From: Salicibibacter cibi
GTDB lineage: Bacteria; Bacillota; Bacilli; Bacillales; Marinococcaceae
Length of the DNA stretch: 64,000 nucleotides
Assembly: GCF_016495865.1 (NCBI RefSeq)
Contig: NZ_CP054706.1
Coordinates: 2,356,001 to 2,420,000, forward strand
Direction of reading: 5' to 3'
Positions within the stretch are counted from its first letter, which is position 1. Each line of letters starts with the position of its first letter. Below the pieces are notes generated by a model that searched no databases, was not told the DNA's origin, and saw only the letters and a program-made list of their open reading frames with translations. Positions 15,488 to 23,848 of the stretch are shown piece after piece. The position numbers were made by a program, and so were the translations under genes.

Positions 15488-16224
15488 TTCGTTTCACTCC
15501 CGATGGACGTAAATCCTAATTCAACCCCGTTATGAAGCGCTACAATTGACGATGAGGTCCCCACGTCTACCACGAACTCGAAGAGCTCATCCAAGCCCAA
15601 TTTCTGAAAATTACGCCCGACGCGTCCTTTTGCCACAAGTTCCGCAACATTATCGGGATCAAAACGTTGGTTCCGTGCATACACAGCGGCATCATTCAGG
15701 TGGGCATTCCCAACGTCGAGCTGTGACAGGATAAGATTTGCACAAACATAATCTTCCAGGGAAAATTGTCCGAGCGAGCCTGCACAGATGATGATGACTT
15801 CTTCCGGGGCTTCCCGGTTAATATGATCCGCGACTGCGTATGCGTTTCGCAAATTTCCCAATAGCAGTGTTTCCGCTGCATTTGCCTTCATAATTGCCCG
15901 CGTGCCATTGGAAGACAAAAAGATAATATCCTGGCCTTTGATGCGTTCAGGGGTGTACTCATCCGGCAAATGGGCCATATCAAACCCCTCAACAGGCTGG
16001 CCGCCAAGTTCTCCGCCGGTAAGTACGGATGGATGATCGAGCTTTGCTTTTAATTGATTTGCTTCTTCGACGCTTGAAACGGGGTAGATACGCCGGGCGC
16101 CCCGTTCCATAATCGTGACGAGTGTCGTTGTCGCGAGAAGCACGTCAATCACAACCACCGTCGCGCCCTGCAAGCTTTCTTGCTTAATTTCTTCTGTCGA
16201 TAACCATAAACGGCATTTTTTCAT
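15484..16224 (-). CDS. ComB-family phosphatase (2-phosphosulfolactate phosphatase-like)
   Basis: A 246-residue protein with the ComB signature segments VVVIDVLLATTTLVTIMERG, LTGGELGGQPVEGFD, FLSSNGTRAI and CAGSLGQFSLEDYVCANLI. The family includes the Mg-dependent 2-phosphosulfolactate phosphatase of coenzyme M and sulfolactate metabolism, but many bacterial members sit in unrelated operons. Here it is the first gene of an operon with an APH-type kinase and acyl-CoA enzymes, so it may remove phosphate from a phosphorylated acyl intermediate. No sulfolactate gene is nearby. AAAGGGG lies about 15 bases before the ATG, a loose spacing. Confidence 0.8.
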   Translation of the reverse strand: MKKCRLWLSTEEIKQESLQGATVVVIDVLLATTTLVTIMERGARRIYPVSSVEEANQLKAKLDHPSVLTGGELGGQPVEGFDMAHLPDEYTPERIKGQDIIFLSSNGTRAIMKANAAETLLLGNLRNAYAVADHINREAPEEVIIICAGSLGQFSLEDYVCANLILSQLDVGNAHLNDAAVYARNQRFDPDNVAELVAKGRVGRNFQKLGLDELFEFVVDVGTSSSIVALHNGVELGFTSIGSETK

Positions 16225-16316
16225 ATTGAATGTTTCCAGCCCCTTTCGGAAAAACTAGTGCAACGTTTCAAAAATACTTTCCTGCACAAAACCATCCAAA
16301 CGATGATCAACCACAG

Positions 16317-16524
16317 CAACTGAGGACTCAAAATACAATTTTTGACCCCCATCAGTCCTCAGACCGGGCAACTGTGGACTCATTATGCTATTTTTGATCC
16401 CCATCAGTCCTCAGATCGGACAACTGTGGACTCAAAATACAATTTTTGACCCCCATCAGTCCTCAGATCGGACAACTGTGGACTCAATATGCTGTTTTTG
16501 ATCCCGATCAGTCTTCAAAGAATC
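16317..16524 (+). repeat. Tandem repeat array A, 4 x 52 bp
   Basis: Four consecutive units begin with CAACTG at 16317, 16369, 16421 and 16473, an exact 52-base period. Each unit contains CTGTGGACTC (CTGAGGACTC in unit 1), an AT-rich stretch and CAGTCCTCAG, so the arms CTGAGGACT/AGTCCTCAG can pair. The last unit is degraded. The conserved arms and spacing are the same as in array G at 41306. No coding frame fits, since 52 is not a multiple of three. Confidence 0.9.
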
Positions 16525-16706
16525 GGGAGATATTTGAATAGGAGTTTTGGAACTTCTGATATAGACTACTAGTAATCTGTTGCAGAGATTGTTTCTCCTT
16601 ATGTTCGTCATAACCCTATTTTCTGTAGATGAGTACGCATCCCCATTTGAAGCGCGCTGTCGCCCCTCAAAAAACTGGCTCCCCGCTATAAGAGGGACGA
16701 ACGGAA

Positions 16707-16810
16707 ATTACTTCGCTTCACTTGTTCCTCTCGGAGCAGCTTGATCTCCGTTTGAGGGATTACTTCGCTTCTCTTGTTGCTCTCCGTCCGACCATACTTT
16801 CGTTTGACAC
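16707..16810 (+). repeat. Tandem repeat B, 2 x 52 bp
   Basis: ATTACTTCGCTTCACTTGTT (16707) recurs at 16759 with two changes, giving two 52-base units ending in TTTGAGGG. The unit resembles those of array C at 30861 (shared CTTGTTCCTCTCG and a GAGGGATTA join). The rest of 16225-17223 holds array A and the terminator at 17181, and otherwise shows nothing recognisable. Confidence 0.75.
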
Positions 16811-17180
16811 AAAAGCCCGGTATTGGGTGGCGACGAATGTTAGGCAATTCTCAATTATTTGGCGCCGTATCCATATTTTCATGCCAATCATTTTTCAGCG
16901 AACGATCCGTGATTTTTTCATTTATTCTTATTCATCTTTGAATCATTTGCTCAAGTAGGAAGAGCTGGCTTCGATCCTTTATGTCACTCCAAATACCGAT
17001 CCAAATGGACATCAAACGTTACACCCCACCCGTTCTTTCCTCCACCAACTCCATCAACCATTCTTACGCAAAGTACTTATTCGGATGGGGGATACGACGA
17101 AAAATGGACGCTGTTTTTCTCAAAGGTTGCATCATTCATTTCCTGCCTTTTTATAAAAGCGTTTTCAATTCTAATGGAAT

Positions 17181-17216
17181 AAAGAGGGGCGTCCTACATG
17201 TTATTAGCCCCTCTTT
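17181..17216 (-). terminator. Terminator of the beta-oxidation operon
   Basis: A perfect 10-base stem, AAAGAGGGGC/GCCCCTCTTT, lies eight bases after the stop of the last MaoC gene. The plus strand carries the better T-run (TTTGTTTTT), so it may work in both directions. Confidence 0.7.
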
Positions 17217-17223
17217 GTTTTTC

Positions 17224-17625
17224 CTAATACGTCCTAAAAACGACCGTGCCCTTTAAAACATCTTCTTCTTTTTGATTTTTCGCGTTCACATTAAACGTGA
17301 TTTTCCCTTCGGCTTGCTCACTCACTTCCGCGTTCAATGAAATCACGTCGTCGAGAAAAACCATCCCTCGAAAGCGGATTTGATATGTTTCGATAAAACC
17401 TTCATCATAGTAAGGGGTGAAGAGTTTGGAAAGGTTGCCCATCGTCCACATGCCGTGGGCGATGATGCCTGGAAGCCCTGCTTTTTCCGCTTCTTCATCA
17501 ATCGTATGAATCGGGTTATAGTCGCCGGATGCGCCGGCGTATTTGATTAAATCGAGCCGAGAAACCGGAGAAAGGGTTACGGGTTCCAACGTGTCGCCTA
17601 CCTTTTTTTCTGCAATCGCGCTCAT
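17224..17625 (-). CDS. MaoC-like (R)-specific enoyl-CoA hydratase, catalytic half
   Basis: A 133-residue hot-dog protein carrying the hydratase-2 motif: YAGASGDYNPIHTIDEEAEK supplies the Asp/His pair (D..N.IH) and GIIAHGMWTMG completes the pocket. It adds water across trans-2-enoyl-CoA to give the (R)-3-hydroxy form, or the reverse. It overlaps the N-half gene by 4 bases (ATGA), so the two are probably made in equal amounts and pair as a heterodimer, as HadA/HadB-type dehydratases do. It is the last gene of the operon. Confidence 0.88.
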   Translation of the reverse strand: MSAIAEKKVGDTLEPVTLSPVSRLDLIKYAGASGDYNPIHTIDEEAEKAGLPGIIAHGMWTMGNLSKLFTPYYDEGFIETYQIRFRGMVFLDDVISLNAEVSEQAEGKITFNVNAKNQKEEDVLKGTVVFRTY

Positions 17626-18071
17626 GCCTCCATCCCCTTTCTGACCGCTTCGGTAATAATCACGACTTGTTCGGCGCGGAAAACGAGCGTACCTTCGCTG
17701 TCTTCGCCTTTTCCTTCAAGCGTGAGTATACCCATCGTGCCACTTTTCCCTGCTTTTTCTTTGTAATCTTTTACTTCCGTCCAGCAATGGATGTCTTCGC
17801 CGACGAGAAGGGGACGCGTATAATGATAGATTTGCTCGCCGTGAATGAGGCCTTTGCTCGGCAAGCCCAATCCGACGATCTCCCCGTAATCAAACACGCG
17901 CGGAAACGTCGGCGGCGCGATGTTGCGCCCATAGCGAGAAGCTTTCCCCGCCTCTTCATTAACGAAAATCGGGTGCGCGTCACCGATCGCATCGGCGAAT
18001 TTGCGCACAGCGCCCCGTTCAACCGTGTTTCTCACCTTATTTGATCCCTTCCCGATTGCCTCTTCAAACAT
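17622..18071 (-). CDS. MaoC N-terminal-type dehydratase subunit
   Basis: A 149-residue hot-dog protein of the FAS1-like dehydratase / MaoC_dehydrat_N family. It shows DAIGDAHPIFVNEEAGKASR and the segment APPTFPRVFDYG, but lacks the catalytic hydratase motif that its partner has. It should shape the acyl tunnel and stabilise the catalytic half encoded directly downstream with a 4-base overlap. AAAGGAGG lies 9 bases before the ATG. Together they replace the crotonase-type hydratase in this beta-oxidation operon. Confidence 0.85.
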   Translation of the reverse strand: MFEEAIGKGSNKVRNTVERGAVRKFADAIGDAHPIFVNEEAGKASRYGRNIAPPTFPRVFDYGEIVGLGLPSKGLIHGEQIYHYTRPLLVGEDIHCWTEVKDYKEKAGKSGTMGILTLEGKGEDSEGTLVFRAEQVVIITEAVRKGMEA

Positions 18072-18086
18072 GAACTCAAGCCTCCT

Positions 18087-18842
18087 TTAATCTTTCGGTC
18101 CGCCGGCGACATAGATGACTTGCCCGCTCACGAACGACGAACGTTCATCGGCGAAGAATGCCACCGCATTCGCAATATCTTCCGCTTTTCCGCTTCTCTG
18201 CACCGGAATTTCCGCAGCACGTGCTTCCACCATTTTTTCAAAAGGGACGCCAATTCGCTCGGCCGTCGCCTTCGTCATGTCGGTTTCAATGAAACCGGGC
18301 GCAATGGAGTTCGCCGTAATCCCGAACTTCCCAAGTTCAATCGCCAGTGTTTTCGTGAATCCTTGCAAACCGGCTTTTGCCGTTGAATAGTTCGCTTGTC
18401 CACGATTCCCGAGCGCCGACGTCGATGATAGATTAATAATGCGGCCGTACTTCTGCTCAACCATATACGTTTGCGCCACACTCGCGGCATTGAAAGCGCC
18501 TTTGAGATGGACATCCATGACAGCTTGCCAATCGCCTTCGCTCATTTTGAAAAGCATGTTATCGCGGATGACACCGGCGTTGTTCACGAGAATGTCGATG
18601 GATCCGTATTCGTCATACGTTGCTTTCATCGCTTTTTCCACTTCATCACGATTGGTGACGTCCGCTTTCATGGCTAAAACATCTTGCCCGGAAAAATGGT
18701 CACGCACTTCTTCCAACGCCTCTTCGTTAACATCGATGATCGCCACTTTCGCACCGTCATGGACGAGACGCTCGGCTATGCCGCGCCCGATGCCTCTGCT
18801 TCCTCCGGTTACAAATGCTGTTCGTCCTGAAAAATGTGTCAT
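18087..18842 (-). CDS. FabG-like SDR, 3-hydroxyacyl-CoA dehydrogenase
   Basis: A classical SDR of about 251 residues with VTGGSRGIGRGIAERL, NNAGVIRDNM, LSSTSALGNRG and YSTAKAGLQGF (catalytic Ser, Tyr, Lys). VAIIDVNEEALEE places Asp after strand two, favouring NAD(H), which suits oxidation. Next to an (R)-type MaoC hydratase it is expected to oxidise (R)-3-hydroxyacyl-CoA to the 3-keto form. The ATG at 18842 has AGGAG 6-7 bases upstream; an in-frame GTG at 18851 would overlap that site. Confidence 0.87.
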   Translation of the reverse strand: MTHFSGRTAFVTGGSRGIGRGIAERLVHDGAKVAIIDVNEEALEEVRDHFSGQDVLAMKADVTNRDEVEKAMKATYDEYGSIDILVNNAGVIRDNMLFKMSEGDWQAVMDVHLKGAFNAASVAQTYMVEQKYGRIINLSSTSALGNRGQANYSTAKAGLQGFTKTLAIELGKFGITANSIAPGFIETDMTKATAERIGVPFEKMVEARAAEIPVQRSGKAEDIANAVAFFADERSSFVSGQVIYVAGGPKD

Positions 18843-18875
18843 GTGTTCCACTCCTATCCTAGATTTATTTTTATT

Positions 18876-20060
18876 TTACACGTGTTGGCCTAGTTTTACA
18901 TTGCCTTTTAATAGATTTCTGGAAATAATCAAGCGCTGGATTTCGTCGGTGCCGTCATAAATTCTCCAGAGCCGGGCTTCCCGGTACCAGCGTTCGATGG
19001 GAAGTTCTTTCGTATAGCCCATTCCGCCGTGGATTTGCATGACACGATCGATAATGTCGTTGCCTTTCGTAGCCCCGTATAGTTTTGCCATCGAGGCATA
19101 GTGGCGGTTATCTTCGCCGTTGTCTAAGCTGAAGGCGGCATTGAGCACCAACCATTTGGCCGCTTCCAGTTCAACCGCGGAGTCCGCGATTTGCCACTGG
19201 ATCGCTTGGCGCGTGGATATCGGTTTGCCGAACGTTTCCCGCTCCTTGGAATAATCGATGGCCATATTGAGCAAACGTTCAGCCGATCCGACCGCCCGTG
19301 CCCCCACGATCCAGCGGGCGAAACCGATCCATTCAAGCCCAAGATCGTAACCCCGATGCAAATCGCCGAGAATGTTTTCTTCCGGGACGCGCACTTGATC
19401 GAAAATAAGCGATGCCGGTCCCCATTCGCCCATCGTGTCAATATATTCGGATTTCCAGCCCATGTCCCGTTCCACAATGAAACAAGTGCTGCCGTCCCGG
19501 CCGTTTGCCGCGTGCGCTTCTTTGTCCGTGATTGCGATCACCATGACGAAGTCCGCTTCATTGCCGCCGGTGATGAACGTTTTCTCGCCGTTCAGCACCC
19601 ATTCATCGCCGTCTTTTTCCGCGGTCATTTTGATGTTTTGCGTGTCAGAACCGGCACCGGGTTCCGTCATAGCAAAGCAAGATCTTTTCTCCCCGCTGAT
19701 CGTCGGAAGCAGGTATTTTTTCTTTTGTTCTTCGTTGCCGTAATACAAAATGTTATCGGCCGAACCGCCGAACGTAAATGGGACGAACGTTTTCGACACT
19801 TCCATCATGACGATCGCGTACATGACTTGGCCGAGGTCAGCGCCGCCGTATTCTTCCGGCGTATTGATGCCCCAGAAACCGGCGTCTTTCGCTTTTTGTT
19901 GCAGTTCGCGGATTTTTCCTTCGGGAAGGCTCGGTCTCCCTTCCCGTTCATTGCGGAGTACATCGTTTTCCAGTGGCATTAGTTCTTTTTCTACGAATTT
20001 GCGAATCGTTGTTTGCACCATTTTTTGTTCTTCCGTTAAGCGTAAATCCATTGGTTTCAT
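18876..20060 (-). CDS. Acyl-CoA dehydrogenase
   Basis: A 394-residue flavoprotein that introduces the first double bond of beta-oxidation. It has CFAMTEPGAGSDTQNIKMTA (FAD and substrate contacts), FITGGNEADFV, and the C-terminal IHGGMGYTKELPIERWYREA with RIYDGTDEIQR. The glutamate of the usual YEGT motif reads Asp here, so the base may lie elsewhere, as in isovaleryl-CoA dehydrogenases. Electrons would go to ETF, which is not encoded in the window. It lies between thiolase and SDR genes of the same operon. Confidence 0.92.
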   Translation of the reverse strand: MKPMDLRLTEEQKMVQTTIRKFVEKELMPLENDVLRNEREGRPSLPEGKIRELQQKAKDAGFWGINTPEEYGGADLGQVMYAIVMMEVSKTFVPFTFGGSADNILYYGNEEQKKKYLLPTISGEKRSCFAMTEPGAGSDTQNIKMTAEKDGDEWVLNGEKTFITGGNEADFVMVIAITDKEAHAANGRDGSTCFIVERDMGWKSEYIDTMGEWGPASLIFDQVRVPEENILGDLHRGYDLGLEWIGFARWIVGARAVGSAERLLNMAIDYSKERETFGKPISTRQAIQWQIADSAVELEAAKWLVLNAAFSLDNGEDNRHYASMAKLYGATKGNDIIDRVMQIHGGMGYTKELPIERWYREARLWRIYDGTDEIQRLIISRNLLKGNVKLGQHV

Positions 20061-20117
20061 CTCCCATATATAAAATTTATCTGGCGGTTTCGCCGTTTAA
20101 TCTGGCACTTTCCGCCG

Positions 20118-21281
20118 TTAATCTCTCTCCACAACGAGTGCGATGCCTTGGCCGCCGCCGATGCAGGCGGTGACTAGTCCTTTCTTCTCCCCGCGGCGCT
20201 CAAGTTCATGGCATGTTTTTGTCACGAGCATTCCCCCGGTTGCGGCAATCGGGTGGCCATGGGCGATCGCTCCTCCATTCACGTTGACTTTGTCCATGTC
20301 AAAGGAAAGTTCCCGGTCACACGCGAGCACTTGAGCGGCAAACGCTTCGTTCAGTTCAATTAAATCAAAATCATCGAGTTTGTCACCGCTTTTTTCCAAC
20401 ACTTTTTTCACTGCCGGTACGGGTCCGATGCCCATGATGTTCGGGTCCACACCCGCGACGGCTGATGCCGTGACCCTTGCCAGCGGCTTTAGTCCGCGTT
20501 TTTTGGCTTCAGTTCCGGACATCAAGACTAACGCGGATGCCCCGTCGTTAATGCCGGAGGAACTGCCGGCCGTGACGCTGCCGTCTTTTTTGAATACCGG
20601 CGGAAGCTTCGCGAGCGATTCTTTCGTCACATCCGGACGGGGGTGCTCGTCTTGGTCAAACGTAACCGTGCCTTTCCGTGTCTTCACGTCGATCGGAACG
20701 ATTTGGTCTTTAAAATATCCTTTGTCGACCGCGTTTGCCATTCGTTCCTGGCTTCGTAAAGCGAAGGCATCCTGTTCTTCGCGGCTGACCTCATATTTTT
20801 CAGCCAAATTTTCAGCCGTGACGCCCATCGGCGGGTCCCCGATAGCATCGGGCGATAGTCTCCGATTGATAAACTTCGGCGGTCGCAGGTCATAGGCTTT
20901 TTCTTGTACCGCCAAAAGGTGCGGGCTGCGCGTCATGCTTTCGGTGCCGCCGGCAACAACGACATCAGCGTTGCCCGCGATTATTTTCTCGGCCGCGAGC
21001 GCGACACTATTAATGCCGGAGCCGCATTGGCGGTCAATCGTGAGCCCGGGAATGTCTACGGGTAAACCCGCTTCGAGGAGCGACACACGCGCAATGTTTC
21101 CTCCCCCGCTTAAGCAGTTGCCGAAAATGACGTCTTCTATTGCTTCGTGTTCAACGTCCGCTCGGCGTAACGCTTCCCCAATCACTTCGCCGCCGTACAC
21201 GGCCGGGTCGACGGACGCCAGTGCCCCGCCTTTTTTCGCGATGGCCGTCCGTACGGCAGAAACGATAACGACATCTTCCAT
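20118..21281 (-). CDS. Acetyl-CoA acyltransferase (thiolase)
   Basis: A 387-residue thiolase with all catalytic motifs: the nucleophilic cysteine in DRQCGSGINSVAL (about residue 87), the histidine in GGAIAHGHPIAATGG and the second cysteine in TACIGGGQGIALV. It cleaves 3-ketoacyl-CoA to acetyl-CoA in beta-oxidation. The start ATG at 21281 follows the thioesterase stop by only 7 bases. Length and the N-terminal VVIVSAVRTAIAKKGG are typical of class II thiolases. Confidence 0.93.
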   Translation of the reverse strand: MEDVVIVSAVRTAIAKKGGALASVDPAVYGGEVIGEALRRADVEHEAIEDVIFGNCLSGGGNIARVSLLEAGLPVDIPGLTIDRQCGSGINSVALAAEKIIAGNADVVVAGGTESMTRSPHLLAVQEKAYDLRPPKFINRRLSPDAIGDPPMGVTAENLAEKYEVSREEQDAFALRSQERMANAVDKGYFKDQIVPIDVKTRKGTVTFDQDEHPRPDVTKESLAKLPPVFKKDGSVTAGSSSGINDGASALVLMSGTEAKKRGLKPLARVTASAVAGVDPNIMGIGPVPAVKKVLEKSGDKLDDFDLIELNEAFAAQVLACDRELSFDMDKVNVNGGAIAHGHPIAATGGMLVTKTCHELERRGEKKGLVTACIGGGQGIALVVERD

Positions 21282-21288
21282 TTGTACA

Positions 21289-21669
21289 TCATCCTTTTCT
21301 CAGTATTTTAAATGTCCCTGTCCCTTTTGCGATCGCTGTTCCTTCTGCATCCGTAATAACCCCTTCAACAGTTGCTGACTTGTAGCCGAGTTGCAAAATC
21401 GTGGCGCTTGCCGTCAGCCGTCCTTTTTTCGTTGGAGCCAGGTAGTTGACGTTCAAGGATATGGTCGTACTTGGCATCCCGGTACGTTGAGCAAGGGCCG
21501 CGCCGAGGATGTTGTCGAGCATCGTGGCGTGGACGCCGCCGTGGAGGATGCCGTTGCGATTCATGTGCTTTTCGTCGATATCGAGGATGATGGTTATATC
21601 CCCGTTTTCAGCTTCTTTCCTTTCGAAACCAACGTGATTGAAAAAATGGCTTTCGCTTGCTAGTTCCAC
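21289..21669 (-). CDS. PaaI-type hot-dog thioesterase
   Basis: A 126-residue thioesterase of the PaaI/YbdB hot-dog class, with NRNGILHGGVHATMLDNILG holding the catalytic N..G..HGG..A..D pattern. It hydrolyses acyl-CoA and may rescue CoA when intermediates build up. The start is a GTG at 21669, ten bases after GAGGG, which itself overlaps the stop of the ligase gene (AAATGAGGG). It lies between the ligase and the thiolase. Confidence 0.85.
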   Translation of the reverse strand: MELASESHFFNHVGFERKEAENGDITIILDIDEKHMNRNGILHGGVHATMLDNILGAALAQRTGMPSTTISLNVNYLAPTKKGRLTASATILQLGYKSATVEGVITDAEGTAIAKGTGTFKILRKG

Positions 21670-21681
21670 TTGTGTATGCCC

Positions 21682-23247
21682 TCATTTCGTTGTCTCGGAT
21701 GCGATCAGTTCCCTTTTTAATATTTTGCCGACAGCGGTTTTCGGCAGTTCATTAACAAAAGAAACCAGTTTTGGCACTTTGTAATTCGATAGACTTTCTT
21801 TGCAAAAATCGATCAATCCTTCTTCCGTGAGTTCGGCACCTTCGTGTTTCACGACGACAGCTTTGACGGTTTCGCCACGGTATGGGTCCGGAACGCCGAT
21901 GACGGCGGCTTCTTGGACGGCCGGATGGCGGTAGATGACGTCTTCCACTTCAATCGGGTAAACGTTGAAACCGCTCGCGAGGATAAGGTCTTTTTTTCTG
22001 CCGACGATGAAGTAATAACCGTCTTCGTCGATGTTTGCCAAGTCGCCTGTATAGAGCCAGCCGTCCCGAAGCGTCTCTGCCGTTTCTTCCGGCAACCCGT
22101 AATACCCTTTCATGATTTGCGGGCCGCGAATGATGAGTTCGCCGACTTCACCGGTTGGTTGCTCTTCTTCCCCGGTGGCAATATCGACGATTTTCGCTTC
22201 CGTGTTCGGCAATGTGATGCCGATGCTCCCGGTTTTTTGTAACCCATCGACAGGATTGCGGTGCGTAACCGGGGAGGCTTCGGACAGGCCAAACCCTTCA
22301 GCGACGTTCGCTCCGGTGATCGCGTTGAATTGATTGATAACTTCAACGGGGAGCGGCGCGGAACCGCTCGTGCAAATGTTCAGCGACGAGATATCAAATG
22401 GATGCGTTTGATAATGCTGTAATAATGCCATGTACATCGTCGGCACGCCGGGGAAACTGGTCGGTTTGAGCCGCTCGATGATCCCGACGACTTCCTCGAC
22501 GTCAAAACGGGGAACCAAGATGATGTTTCCGCCGCGATAGAGCGTGAGGTTCATCGCGCTCGTCATTCCATAGACGTGAAAGAGCGGCGCGATCGAGAGC
22601 ACCCGTTCCTGCTCATCATCGCTTTTGATGACTTGCGTTGCCGACGTTTGCAACGTATTTGCCACCAAGTTGTAGTGAGTGAGCATCGCACCCTTCGAGC
22701 GCCCCGTGGTGCCCCCCGTGTACTGAATGACGGCCACGTCTTCTTTTGCGTCGATCGTCGTTTGCGGCGGCTCGCCGTCGTCATTCAATAATGAATCGAA
22801 TTCGCCGGGTCCTTTTAACGAGACTTCGATGGCCGTTTTGACACCGGTTTCTTTTTGTATCGCTTGAAAAATCGGTTGGAGATCGTCCAACAGAATGATC
22901 GCGCTTACATCTGAATCGTTGAGCACATGGAGCAACTCCGGTGGCTTGTACATCGGATTCACTTGCACAACGATCGCCCCTAGGCTGAGCACCGCAAAAT
23001 AACTCACGGGATACTGTGGACAGTTCGGTAACATAAGCGCGACACGGTCCCCTTTTTTGACCCCGCGTTTGGAGAGTCCACTCGCCACACGTTGGATGTT
23101 ACGCTTTAGTTCTTCGTATGTGTACGTAAGCTCCCCGAACGTCATCGCCGTTTTTTGGGGATTATCGTTGAGGCTTTGTTCGAGCATTTCCATAAGCGAA
23201 ATTTCAGGTATTTCGATATCTTCGTATTTGTTCGGGCTCCCCTGCAT
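21682..23247 (-). CDS. Long-chain fatty acid--CoA ligase
   Basis: A 521-residue ANL enzyme opening the beta-oxidation operon. Motifs are IQYTGGTTGRSKGAMLTHYN (ATP-binding), YTGDLANIDEDGYYFIVGRK and the C-terminal LPKTAVGKILKREL with the adenylation lysine. The inner region QVNPMYKPPELLHVLND is distinctive and recurs in a decayed copy at 29905-30440. The ATG at 23247 is chosen because AAGGAAGGGAG lies 5 bases upstream. Upstream are a cre-like site and FadR/TetR-like palindromes, so glucose and acyl-CoA signals probably both control it. Confidence 0.92.
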   Translation of the reverse strand: MQGSPNKYEDIEIPEISLMEMLEQSLNDNPQKTAMTFGELTYTYEELKRNIQRVASGLSKRGVKKGDRVALMLPNCPQYPVSYFAVLSLGAIVVQVNPMYKPPELLHVLNDSDVSAIILLDDLQPIFQAIQKETGVKTAIEVSLKGPGEFDSLLNDDGEPPQTTIDAKEDVAVIQYTGGTTGRSKGAMLTHYNLVANTLQTSATQVIKSDDEQERVLSIAPLFHVYGMTSAMNLTLYRGGNIILVPRFDVEEVVGIIERLKPTSFPGVPTMYMALLQHYQTHPFDISSLNICTSGSAPLPVEVINQFNAITGANVAEGFGLSEASPVTHRNPVDGLQKTGSIGITLPNTEAKIVDIATGEEEQPTGEVGELIIRGPQIMKGYYGLPEETAETLRDGWLYTGDLANIDEDGYYFIVGRKKDLILASGFNVYPIEVEDVIYRHPAVQEAAVIGVPDPYRGETVKAVVVKHEGAELTEEGLIDFCKESLSNYKVPKLVSFVNELPKTAVGKILKRELIASETTK

Positions 23248-23310
23248 TTTTGCTCCCTTCCTTTCTAACATGATGTCTATCTTTAATATATGCAAAAAGC
23301 ATGCCAATAC

Positions 23311-23324
23311 TGGAAGCGCTTTCT
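23311..23324. promoter_or_regulatory. Putative cre (CcpA) site upstream of the ligase operon
   Basis: TGGAAGCGCTTTCT matches the core of the catabolite-responsive element (TGNAARCGNWWNC). It lies about 65 bases before the ligase start and suggests glucose repression of beta-oxidation. The decayed duplicate near 30460 has lost it. Confidence 0.55.
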
Positions 23325-23335
23325 ACCGGCGAGAT

Positions 23336-23353
23336 ACTGACCATTTAGTTAGT
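23336..23353. promoter_or_regulatory. Putative TetR/FadR-type operator
   Basis: ACTGACCATTTAGTTAGT contains the inverted half-sites ACTGAC and GTTAGT. The arrangement resembles TetR-family operators that control fatty-acid degradation genes. A related version (ACTAACCATTCAGTCA) is kept in the duplicated segment at about 30489-30504. Confidence 0.5.
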
Positions 23354-23379
23354 CATGCTTATATATAATGATGCAAAAA

Positions 23380-23394
23380 TGAATGATTGATTCA
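23380..23394. promoter_or_regulatory. FadR-like palindrome
   Basis: TGAATGATTGATTCA is a palindrome with TGAAT/ATTCA arms. It resembles the Bacillus FadR consensus, which has TGAATGA and TCATTCA half-sites. It lies upstream of the ligase operon, just past the Rieske gene stop (23412). Confidence 0.4.
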
Positions 23395-23411
23395 AATTTG
23401 TATTCTGTATG

Positions 23412-23819
23412 TTAGACATGTACGATGACATTTTTATCGCGCACACTCGTAGGGAACGTTTCAACCTGCGCGTCCACCGGTTGTTCTCTATCAACGGTAA
23501 CTTCATAGTTTTTAACATAATAACGATTGGGATCAACAATTGACTTTCCGCTTTTAATATTAAATTCCCATCCATGCCATGGGCAACGGAGGATCTCCCC
23601 CTCGTTAATCAAACGAACGTCATCCAAGTCATCGCCGCAAACATACATGCCTTGGACACTTCCCTTACATAGGGGCGCTCCCTTATGAGGGCATATATTT
23701 TTTATGGCAAAAAACTCCCCTTTGATATTAAAAACGCCGATAGAAATATTGCCAATTTTAACGATTTTTCTTTTCCCTTCTCGAATTTCACCAACTGTTG
23801 CGACAACATGTTCTGCCAT
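23412..23819 (-). CDS. Rieske [2Fe-2S] ferredoxin-like protein
   Basis: A 135-residue protein with the two Rieske cluster-binding boxes: CPHKGAPLC (Cys-x-His) and CPWHGWEFN (Cys-x-x-His), 36 residues apart or so. It is probably an electron donor or a stand-alone Rieske domain protein for an oxygenase, which is not in the window. The ATG at 23819 lies 6 bases after CGGAGG; the ATG two codons upstream would abut it. It follows the amidohydrolase gene by about 30 bases and is probably co-transcribed with it. Confidence 0.88.
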   Translation of the reverse strand: MAEHVVATVGEIREGKRKIVKIGNISIGVFNIKGEFFAIKNICPHKGAPLCKGSVQGMYVCGDDLDDVRLINEGEILRCPWHGWEFNIKSGKSIVDPNRYYVKNYEVTVDREQPVDAQVETFPTSVRDKNVIVHV

Positions 23820-23848
23820 TTGCATCCTCCGTCTTTTGATGGTGATTT

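Noticed and set aside
16317..16524. CRISPR array
   Set aside because: Repeats are directly abutting 52-base units with no unique spacers of constant size, no leader and no cas genes in the window.
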